64,000 bases of DNA, taken from contig JBFXGM010000029.1 in the NCBI GenBank assembly GCA_050178015.1, positions 3,884-67,883 on the forward strand. Reading direction: 5' to 3'. Origin of the DNA: Gaoshiqia sp050178015 (lineage in GTDB: Bacteria; Bacteroidota; Bacteroidia; Bacteroidales; Prolixibacteraceae). Position 1 is the stretch's first letter. The number at the start of each line of letters is the position of its first letter. Position numbers and translations under genes: made by a program. Positions 1-7,183 of the stretch are shown here, one piece after another. Below the pieces are notes generated by a model. That model was given only the letters and a program-made list of their open reading frames with translations. It made no database searches and was not told where the DNA came from.

Positions 1-191
1 AACAACTAAATCTGCTTTTCCTCTCATGCGGCGATCAGGACGGCTTGCTTGAAATAAGCAGCCGTACCCACGATTACCTGAATAAGCATGAAGTGCCCCA
101 TGTTTATCATATTTTCCCGGGAGGAGCTCATGATTTCAACGTATGGAAAGAGAGTCTTTATTTGTTTGTGCCACTACTTTTTAAGGATTGA
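1..191 (+). CDS. CE1-type esterase, C-terminal fragment (cut by window edge)
   Basis: A reading frame is open from the window edge (first full codon at base 3) to TGA at 189-191, about 62 residues. The end carries GGAHDFNVWKESL and VPLLFK, the same layout as the C-termini of the three full-length esterases that follow (HEFHTWRRSLH, HEWQTWRRSLH, HDWSTWRHLL), so the His is probably the catalytic one. LSCGDQD, about 40 residues upstream, is where this fold carries its catalytic acid; this copy has Asp there while the three neighbours have Glu. It is therefore the first member of a four-gene paralogous array. The substrate is probably a feruloyl or acetyl ester on xylan, inferred from neighbours only. 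Confidence 0.8.
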   Translation, partial: QLNLLFLSCGDQDGLLEISSRTHDYLNKHEVPHVYHIFPGGAHDFNVWKESLYLFVPLLFKD

Positions 192-363
192 AATTAATTG
201 AACCGAGCATGAGCAGAATGCTTGTCGCACAGATTAGTACCTGTACAATAATAGTTCTGATAGCAACGATCTGAAAAATTTAAGTGTGATTATTGAATGA
301 TGCTATTTAAAAAGTGAACCCAAGGCTGAAAGGCTCAATAATAATAACCTAACTATTTGAAAG

Positions 364-1461
364 ATGAAAAAGATAAAACAAATCTCCTTATTGATTGTAT
401 TGTGTGTTTTGGTTTCGATAAACACAAGCGCACAGGTGGTCGAAGACTTCCAGCCGTCGCCGGTTAACCAGCCCGGAAGTGCTTTCCCACAAGTGAATTC
501 CGAAGGGCGGGTGAGAACACAGATCATGGCTCCCGATGCCAAATACGTTCAACTCGACATTGGCGGGGTAAAGTACGACATGGTGAAAGATGAAGACGGT
601 TTATGGACCGGTGAATCGGCTCCGCAGGATGTTGGTTTTCACTATTACCAGCTGAATATCGACGGTGCTTCGGTTCCCGATCCGGGCAGTTTATTCTTTT
701 ACGGAGCCTGCCGTTATGGAAGTGGCATTGAAGTTCCTTCCGACGATCAGGATATTTTTGCCAAGAAGGATGTTCCGCATGGCCACGTGCACGAAATCTG
801 GTTTCCTTCGGAAAGTACCCAAACCGATCGCCGGGCCTATGTTTACACCCCCCCGGGTTACGACAGGGAGTCGTCGGAGCAATATCCGGTATTGTACCTT
901 CAACATGGCTATTGTGAAAACGAAACTTCGTGGCCCATCCAGGGGCGTGCCAATTTCATTATGGACAACCTGATTGCCGAAGGAAAAGCCACACCTTTCA
1001 TCATTGTGATGACCTATGGTATGACCAACGAAATCAGCTTTGGCGGCCTGCGCAATTTCGACATCAAGCCGTTCCAAACTGTGCTGGTTGATGAATTGAT
1101 TCCATACGTTGATGCCAACTTCCGCACTTTAGCCGACCAGGAGCACCGTGCCATGGCAGGTCTCTCGATGGGCGGTTTTGAAACCAGGCTGATTACCCTG
1201 AACCGGCCCGATGTATTTTCGCACTATGGCCTTTTCAGTGGCGGTGTGTACAAGTCGGAAGAACTGGTCGATCATAAAAACCTGAAGCTCGTGTTCATGA
1301 GCTGTGGAAGCAAGGAACGTCCCGACGGAGTGAAAAATGCAGCTGCAGAATTGAAATCTGGCGGATTTAATGCGGTGTCCTACATTTCGGAAGGAACGGC
1401 CCACGAATTTCATACCTGGCGCCGCAGCCTGCATCAAATGGCTCAATTGCTTTTCAAATAA
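364..1461 (+). CDS. Secreted CE1-type (feruloyl/acetyl) esterase with N-terminal E-set domain
   Basis: 365 residues. A signal peptide ends near NTSAQ (about residue 23). Residues ~30-130 form an immunoglobulin-like/CBM48-type E-set domain (VQLDIGGVKYDM, GFHYYQLNIDG), as is common in Bacteroidetes esterases of the Fes/esterase-D type. An alpha/beta-hydrolase domain follows: YVYTPPGYD, VLYLQHG, nucleophile elbow GLSMGG with Ser ~268, and HEFHTWRR with His ~347. The acid is probably Glu in GSKE. Family knowledge: such enzymes remove ferulate, coumarate or acetate from xylan side chains. The next paralogue starts 6 bp downstream, indicating one transcript. The N-terminal domain is nearly identical to that of the next gene while the catalytic domains have diverged. 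Exact ester specificity cannot be read from sequence. Confidence 0.88.
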   Translation: MKKIKQISLLIVLCVLVSINTSAQVVEDFQPSPVNQPGSAFPQVNSEGRVRTQIMAPDAKYVQLDIGGVKYDMVKDEDGLWTGESAPQDVGFHYYQLNIDGASVPDPGSLFFYGACRYGSGIEVPSDDQDIFAKKDVPHGHVHEIWFPSESTQTDRRAYVYTPPGYDRESSEQYPVLYLQHGYCENETSWPIQGRANFIMDNLIAEGKATPFIIVMTYGMTNEISFGGLRNFDIKPFQTVLVDELIPYVDANFRTLADQEHRAMAGLSMGGFETRLITLNRPDVFSHYGLFSGGVYKSEELVDHKNLKLVFMSCGSKERPDGVKNAAAELKSGGFNAVSYISEGTAHEFHTWRRSLHQMAQLLFK

Positions 1462-1467
1462 AAGAAG

Positions 1468-2628
1468 ATGAAGCATTTTTTATTGATACTGGCCTTGTTT
1501 GTTTTATCGACGGCTAACCTTGTTTTAGCCCAAACAAGCCAGGCAATCGAAGATTTCAAACCGTCGGAAGTGAACCAGCCGGGGAAAGCTTTTCCGCAGG
1601 TAAATTCCGAAGGCCGCGTTCGGGCACAGATTTCGGCACCGGAAGCAAAGCTGGTTCAGCTCGACATTGGCGGTGTAAAATACGACATGGTGGTAGATGA
1701 AGACGGTTTGTGGACCGGCGAATCGGCTCCGCAGGACGAAGGTTTTCACTATTATCAACTGAACATCGACGGCGCATCGGTACCCGATCCCGGAACCAAG
1801 TACTTTTATGGTGCAGGCCGATGGGGCAGTGGCATTGAAATTCCGGCACACGACCGCGATTTTTACGCCGTGAAAGATGTGCCCCACGGACTGGTGAGCG
1901 AACTGAATTATTTCTCACAGCTGACCCAATCGTTCAGGCGCTGTTTTGTTTATACCCCGCCCGGCTATGAAACGCGCACCGATCAGCGCTACCCGGTACT
2001 TTACCTTCAACACGGAAGTTTTGAAGACGAAACCGGCTGGCCCGGCCAGGGAAAAGCCAACCTTATCCTCGACAATCTGATTGCAGAAAAGAAAGCAGTG
2101 CCCATGATTATCGTCATGGACAATGGCTACGCTTATAAACCGAAGGAAAACTCCGATGGCAATGCCCGTCCGGTTTCGGTATTTGAGGAAGTGATGATTA
2201 CCGAAATCATTCCCATGATCGATACAAAGTTTCGTACCATGGCCGACCGCAAACACCGCGCAATAGCCGGTTTGTCGATGGGCGCCAATCAAACCATGCG
2301 CATCATCATGAACAACCTGGATGTGTTTTCAAATTATGGTGGTTTTAGCGGCACGTCCAATTATCCAAGTGCCAACGAAATTGATCCGGCAACTTTTCTT
2401 GACGGAAAATTCGACGATGGAAAGCAAGTGAATGAGCAGATCGATGTTTTCTGGTTGGGCTTGGGAACCAAAGAACCGGAGCCTTTCCCGGGTTCCATCG
2501 GCGCTTTCCGCAAGATGCTTGAAAAACAGGGGATAGCGTATGAATATTACGAATCGCCTGAAACAGCCCACGAATGGCAAACCTGGCGCAGGTCACTGCA
2601 TGAATATGCGCAGCTCTTGTTTAAATAG
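1468..2628 (+). CDS. Secreted CE1-type esterase, second paralogue
   Basis: 386 residues with a signal peptide ending near VLAQ. The E-set/CBM48-like domain (~30-130) is almost the same as in the preceding gene. The catalytic domain has PPGYET, VLYLQHGSFEDE, the elbow GLSMGANQ (Ser ~270) and HEWQTWRRSLH (His ~368). The elbow has Ala-Asn where the flanking paralogues have Gly-Gly/Phe or Gly-Arg. A longer insert around FDDGKQVNEQ precedes the acid segment GLGTKEPE. It lies 6 bp after one esterase and 8 bp before the next, so co-transcription is expected. Likely a feruloyl or acetyl esterase on decorated xylan; differing elbows and inserts suggest different substrate pockets (inference). Confidence 0.87.
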   Translation: MKHFLLILALFVLSTANLVLAQTSQAIEDFKPSEVNQPGKAFPQVNSEGRVRAQISAPEAKLVQLDIGGVKYDMVVDEDGLWTGESAPQDEGFHYYQLNIDGASVPDPGTKYFYGAGRWGSGIEIPAHDRDFYAVKDVPHGLVSELNYFSQLTQSFRRCFVYTPPGYETRTDQRYPVLYLQHGSFEDETGWPGQGKANLILDNLIAEKKAVPMIIVMDNGYAYKPKENSDGNARPVSVFEEVMITEIIPMIDTKFRTMADRKHRAIAGLSMGANQTMRIIMNNLDVFSNYGGFSGTSNYPSANEIDPATFLDGKFDDGKQVNEQIDVFWLGLGTKEPEPFPGSIGAFRKMLEKQGIAYEYYESPETAHEWQTWRRSLHEYAQLLFK

Positions 2629-2636
2629 AATTGATC

Positions 2637-3824
2637 ATGAAAAAAATCTTTGCATGCATCGTTGGTTTTCTTTTGATAGCGCCTTTCATATTGAAAGGGC
2701 AGCAAGCCAATGTCAATCTTGATTACAACCCACAGAAGAACACTGAAGGCCTGACTCCCTTCAGCGCTCCGCTGAATTCGCCCGAAGTGCACGATGACCG
2801 AACGGTAACTTTCAGAGTGAAAGCACCCAATGCAGAATTGGTTGAATTAAACCCGGGGGCAATTCATACCGCACTTGACCTGGGACGTGAACCGCTGCCG
2901 TTTACTAAAGGTGAAAATGGGATCTGGACCCTGACCATTGGCCCGCTGCCTGTTGATATGTATGCTTATCATATAAGGATTGACGGGGTGCAGGTGGCAG
3001 ATCCAAGTAATACCTGTGCTGCTTTTACGGCCATGCCGCCCTATAGTCAGTTGATTGTGCATGGCGACGGACCGGCCTGGTACGATGCGCAAAATGTTCC
3101 GCATGGAAATGTCACCCGCCACATTTACCGCTCCGAAGTTACCAAAGGCGAACGCGAATTGTACGTTTACACACCTCCGGGCTACGATCCGAATAAAAAG
3201 TATCCGGTTTTGTACTTGCTGGGTGGAAGCGGCGAACTCCCCTCGAACTGGGTGTACGACGGCCGGGTGAATTTCATCATGGACAATCTGCTGGCCGAAG
3301 GAAAAGCCGAGCCCATGATCATTGCCCTTCCCAACAACCAGATCATTCACCGGAATCATCCGCAACATGCCGAGCTCACCTTCGATCTTTTTGAAAAGGA
3401 ACTTCGTGAAGAGGTCATTCCATTGGTCGATGAAAGGTACAGCACCATTCAATCACCCAAAGGAAGGGCCATTTCGGGCCTGTCGATGGGCGGCCGCCAC
3501 AGCATGTTCATTGGCTTTCGTTCGCTTGATTTGTTTGCCAATTTTGGTATCCTCAGTGCCGGCGATGTAACCGCCGAAACAACCTTGAAAAGCTTTTTAA
3601 ATGATCCTAAAGTCAACGATAAGGTCGATTACCTTTTTGTTGGACAAGGTACGAAAGAAGCGCAGGGCTTTTTTAATCAGCGGGTTCAGGGACTGATCGA
3701 AGCCTTAGACAATCATGATATTAAGCATGAATATTACGTAGGTGGACATGGTGGGCACGACTGGTCTACCTGGCGACACCTTTTGTATTACCGTTTTCTG
3801 CCCAACCTTTGGAAAAAGAATTAA
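2637..3824 (+). CDS. Secreted CE1-type esterase, third paralogue
   Basis: 395 residues from ATG 2637; an in-frame TTG six bases upstream is a less likely start. Signal peptide MKKIFACIVGFLLIAPFILKG. The N-terminal E-set domain (VTFRVKAPNAELVEL) is clearly more diverged than in the two upstream paralogues. The hydrolase domain has YVYTPPGYDPNKKYPVLYLL, elbow GLSMGGRH (Ser ~283), acid-region GQGTKEAQ, and GGHDWSTWR (His ~374). This is the common form of Bacteroidetes xylan feruloyl/acetyl esterases. The next gene starts 10 bp downstream. Function is confident at the level of esterase, not of leaving group. Confidence 0.87.
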   Translation: MKKIFACIVGFLLIAPFILKGQQANVNLDYNPQKNTEGLTPFSAPLNSPEVHDDRTVTFRVKAPNAELVELNPGAIHTALDLGREPLPFTKGENGIWTLTIGPLPVDMYAYHIRIDGVQVADPSNTCAAFTAMPPYSQLIVHGDGPAWYDAQNVPHGNVTRHIYRSEVTKGERELYVYTPPGYDPNKKYPVLYLLGGSGELPSNWVYDGRVNFIMDNLLAEGKAEPMIIALPNNQIIHRNHPQHAELTFDLFEKELREEVIPLVDERYSTIQSPKGRAISGLSMGGRHSMFIGFRSLDLFANFGILSAGDVTAETTLKSFLNDPKVNDKVDYLFVGQGTKEAQGFFNQRVQGLIEALDNHDIKHEYYVGGHGGHDWSTWRHLLYYRFLPNLWKKN

Positions 3825-3834
3825 AACTGAAAAA

Positions 3835-5400
3835 ATGAAACCTATCAACTTTTTACTAATTGCTTTTGTGATACTTTCTATCAATGCCTGCACCCAACTT
3901 CAACCTGGTCAACTAAAGGTTGAAGGCGGAATCATTCAGGGAACCCTTACCGATGATTTAGGCATTTACAAAGGCATTCCCTTTGCGGCACCGCCTGTGG
4001 GCGAACTGCGCTGGAAAGCGCCGCAACCGGTAGAACCCTGGGAAGGCGTAATGCAAACCACCGACTACGCACCCGCACCCATGCAGGGCGGAAATCCGGT
4101 CTCAGGAAAAAGCGAGGATTGCCTCTATCTGAACGTATGGACACCTGCCAAAGCTGCAAACGAGAAGTTGCCGGTTATGGTGTGGATCTACGGCGGTGGC
4201 TTCAGCTTTGGTTCCACCTCTGACCCTGTTCACAATGGCGAGCACCTGGCACGCAAAGGCGTTGTGCTCGTGAGCATTGCTTATCGGGTAGGGCAGCTCG
4301 GTTTTCTGGCGCATCCCGAATTGAGTGCCGAAAGCCCCAACGGAGTTTCGGGCAACTATGGTTTGCTCGACCAAATTGCCGGATTACAATGGATTCAGAA
4401 CAACATAGCAGCCTTTGGTGGCGACCCGGATCAAGTGACTATTTTTGGTGAATCGGCCGGTGGGATCGCCGTGAGCATGTTGTGCGCATCGCCGCTGACC
4501 AAAGGCCTGTTTCATGGCGCCATTTCCCAAAGTGGTGGCTCTTTTGGCCCAACCCGGCCCACCACTTATCCCGGTGAAAACATGAAAACCCTTCAACAGG
4601 CAGAGCAGGATGGAATTGAATATGTAAAAAGTTATGGACTTTCATCCATTGAAGAACTTCGAAAGCTGGACGCTGAAAAACTGATCCCTCAGGGTTGGAC
4701 CATGCCGGGCGGTTGGCCCATTGTCGATGGCTATGTGATTACCGATGATCAGTTTAAGTTGTACGAAGCTGAAAATTACAACGATGTTCCTGTGCTCATA
4801 GGCTATAACTCCGACGAAGGCCTAAGTTTTTCACCAGGCCGAACGCCCGAAGAATATGTTGCGAATGTTGAACGCAGATTTGGCCCATATACCGACTCAC
4901 TTTTGCATGCCTATCCACTTACTGATAATGAAGTGAAGCGCTCTGCCCGTAATTTGATGCGCGATGCTGCCTTTGGCTGGCACACCTGGAGCTGGGCAAG
5001 GCTTCAATCTAAAACAGGGAAGTCCGATGTGTACCTTTACTATTTCGACCAACACCCCGAACGCCCCGCAGATTCACCCCAGGCCGACCATGGTACACCT
5101 CATGGAGTGGATGTGCCTTTTGTTTTCATGAACCTCGATCCGGCCAGCCCGAATACCAGCGAATCTGATTTGTCCATTTCGGAAACCATGGGATCCTATT
5201 GGACCAATTTTGCCAAATACGGTCATCCCAATGGCGATGGACTAATAAAATGGCCGGCTTTCAGCGAGGCCAATCCGGTGGTCATGTATCTCGGTCCAAA
5301 TGCGTACCCAGGCCCTGTCCCCGATGAGGCATCCCTTCAGGTATTGGACAAGTATTATCGATGGAGGCGTTCTTCCGAAGGGAAAGAATGGGCTCAATAA
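3835..5400 (+). CDS. Type-B carboxylesterase, lipoprotein
   Basis: 521 residues. The start is ATG 3835, which opens a lipoprotein signal peptide (MKPINFLLIAFVILSINAC); an in-frame extension to 3742 would overlap the previous gene. The carboxylesterase/COesterase family is shown by GIPFAAPPVGELRW, EDCLYLNVW, the oxyanion-hole stretch VWIYGGGFSFGS, nucleophile FGESAGG (Ser ~207), YNSDEG for the acid, and HGVDVPFVF for the His. Full length for the family. Lipidation would put it on the outer or inner membrane facing the periplasm or surface. Placed among CE1 and CE6 esterases, it probably hydrolyses an ester on the same polysaccharide, but type-B esterases are often promiscuous and the substrate is open. 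Confidence 0.88.
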   Translation: MKPINFLLIAFVILSINACTQLQPGQLKVEGGIIQGTLTDDLGIYKGIPFAAPPVGELRWKAPQPVEPWEGVMQTTDYAPAPMQGGNPVSGKSEDCLYLNVWTPAKAANEKLPVMVWIYGGGFSFGSTSDPVHNGEHLARKGVVLVSIAYRVGQLGFLAHPELSAESPNGVSGNYGLLDQIAGLQWIQNNIAAFGGDPDQVTIFGESAGGIAVSMLCASPLTKGLFHGAISQSGGSFGPTRPTTYPGENMKTLQQAEQDGIEYVKSYGLSSIEELRKLDAEKLIPQGWTMPGGWPIVDGYVITDDQFKLYEAENYNDVPVLIGYNSDEGLSFSPGRTPEEYVANVERRFGPYTDSLLHAYPLTDNEVKRSARNLMRDAAFGWHTWSWARLQSKTGKSDVYLYYFDQHPERPADSPQADHGTPHGVDVPFVFMNLDPASPNTSESDLSISETMGSYWTNFAKYGHPNGDGLIKWPAFSEANPVVMYLGPNAYPGPVPDEASLQVLDKYYRWRRSSEGKEWAQ

Positions 5401-5431
5401 AATTATGCACTAAACGCTAAATCTATTTGCT

Positions 5432-7087
5432 ATGAATAAATTCAAATTGCTTGTTTTGACCGTGCTGCTGTTGTTCGGCTTATCAGTCTTTTCACAAAAT
5501 CCCGATTTTCACATCTACCTGTGTTTTGGCCAGTCGAACATGGCAGGGGCAGCCCGGGCTGAAGCGCAGGATTCAATTGTGGATGCCCGCTTTCAAATGA
5601 TGAGTGCCATGGATTGCCCCGACAAAGGAAGGGAAATGGGAAACTGGTACACAGCAATTCCGCCGCTTTGCGACTGCAATGCAGGAATTTCACCAGCCGA
5701 TTATTTTGGACGCACACTCATCGACAATTTGCCTTCGAACATAAAAGTGGGTGTTATCAATGTTTCGGTTGGTGGCTGCCGAATTGAATTGTTCGATAAA
5801 GAAAACTACCAGTCGTATGTTGAAACCGCACCCGACTGGATGCAGGGCTGGATCAAAAACTATGGTGGAAATCCATATGGCAGACTGGTAGAAATGGCCA
5901 AACTGGCACAAAAGGATGGCGTGATTAAAGGCATTTTGATGCACCAGGGAGAATCGAACCCAAACGATTCGCTTTGGACTCGAAAGGTGAAAGACATTTA
6001 CGACAACTTAATGATCGATTTGAAGCTTGATCCAGCGAAAACACCTTTGCTGGCTGGCGAATTATTAAGTGCTCAATACGATGGGAAATGTGCCGGGTTC
6101 AATCAGTTCATCGCACAGTTGCCCGCAGCCATTCCAAATTCCCATGTTATTTCTTCGGAAGGATGCCCCGGAAAGCCTGATGGTTTACATTTTACAGCCG
6201 AAGGTTACCGGATTTTGGGTAAACGCTACGGTGAAAAAATGCTTTCATTGCTCGGTGAGAATCAAACAGGTTTAATGCAACGGGTGGTTGAGGATGGCGG
6301 AACCGGCGCCTACAAAGCAATCATGTACACCGACAACAGCCTGCCCACCCACACGGTGTTCCGTCCCGATGACCTGAGTGTTTTCGGGAAGAAAAACCAA
6401 TTGCCCATTATTGTCTGGGGAAATGGAGCCTGCGCCAATTCACCATGGGAACACGTCAATTTTTTATCCGAAGTGGCTTCGCATGGTTTCCTCACCATTG
6501 CCATTGGGCCTATGCCGCAAGAAGGCGAGCGCGGTAGCGGACGATCAACATCGTCGCAACTGACCGATGCCATCGATTGGGCCATTGCGCAAAACAGCGA
6601 CGAATCGAGCATGTTTTATGGAAAAATTGACATCTCAAAGATCGCAGTTAGTGGCATGTCGTGTGGCGGTTTACAAACCCTTGAAGTCGCGCCCGATCCG
6701 CGTGTTACAACTGCGGTGGTTTGCAACAGTGGCATCATAGGAGATGGAGGCGGCATGCCGGGCATGCCCGGTTTAAGCAAAGACCACCTGGCCAAATTGC
6801 ACAGCCCAACCCTCTATTTGCTTGGAGGCGAATCGGATATCGCCTACAAAAACGGGATGGACGACTATGAGCGAATCAACCATGTTCCGGTATTTGTTGG
6901 CAATATGGATGTTGGACATGGCGGAACTTACCGTCAGCCTCACGGTGGCGAGTTTGCCAAAGTAGCTACTGCCTGGTACAAATGGCAATTGAAAGGCGAC
7001 AAGAAAGCCGGCAAATTGTTTACCGGAAATCCCTGCGGGCTATCCAAATCAGATGTTTGGGCCGTTGATAAAAAGAATCTGCCATAG
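5432..7087 (+). CDS. Bimodular esterase: CE6/SASA acetylesterase fused to alpha/beta hydrolase
   Basis: 551 residues, signal peptide to about residue 21. Residues ~25-270 are an SGNH/SASA (CE6-like) acetylesterase: the Ser block is FGQSNMAGA (Ser ~35), with MHQGESN, and the C-terminal block is DGLHFTAEGY (His ~253). Residues ~280-520 are a separate alpha/beta hydrolase of dienelactone-hydrolase or PET-hydrolase-like type: PIIVWGNGACANSP, elbow SGMSCGG (Ser ~410) and GHGGTY as the likely His. Both halves keep their catalytic residues, so one secreted chain may remove two kinds of ester, probably acetyl plus another. The GH115 gene begins 96 bp later. The CE6 assignment is firm; the role of the second domain is inferred. 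Confidence 0.85.
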   Translation: MNKFKLLVLTVLLLFGLSVFSQNPDFHIYLCFGQSNMAGAARAEAQDSIVDARFQMMSAMDCPDKGREMGNWYTAIPPLCDCNAGISPADYFGRTLIDNLPSNIKVGVINVSVGGCRIELFDKENYQSYVETAPDWMQGWIKNYGGNPYGRLVEMAKLAQKDGVIKGILMHQGESNPNDSLWTRKVKDIYDNLMIDLKLDPAKTPLLAGELLSAQYDGKCAGFNQFIAQLPAAIPNSHVISSEGCPGKPDGLHFTAEGYRILGKRYGEKMLSLLGENQTGLMQRVVEDGGTGAYKAIMYTDNSLPTHTVFRPDDLSVFGKKNQLPIIVWGNGACANSPWEHVNFLSEVASHGFLTIAIGPMPQEGERGSGRSTSSQLTDAIDWAIAQNSDESSMFYGKIDISKIAVSGMSCGGLQTLEVAPDPRVTTAVVCNSGIIGDGGGMPGMPGLSKDHLAKLHSPTLYLLGGESDIAYKNGMDDYERINHVPVFVGNMDVGHGGTYRQPHGGEFAKVATAWYKWQLKGDKKAGKLFTGNPCGLSKSDVWAVDKKNLP

Positions 7088-7183
7088 TTTTTTGGAAGTG
7101 TTAACCCATCAACCAAACGATTGAAGGTGTAAGTGTAAAACCGAAAAAATAAAATTGAACAACCATAAGTAAATGAAAGAGAT

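Noticed and set aside
3742..3834. N-terminal extension of the type-B carboxylesterase
   Set aside because: It overlaps the preceding esterase gene and hides a proper lipoprotein signal that begins at 3835.
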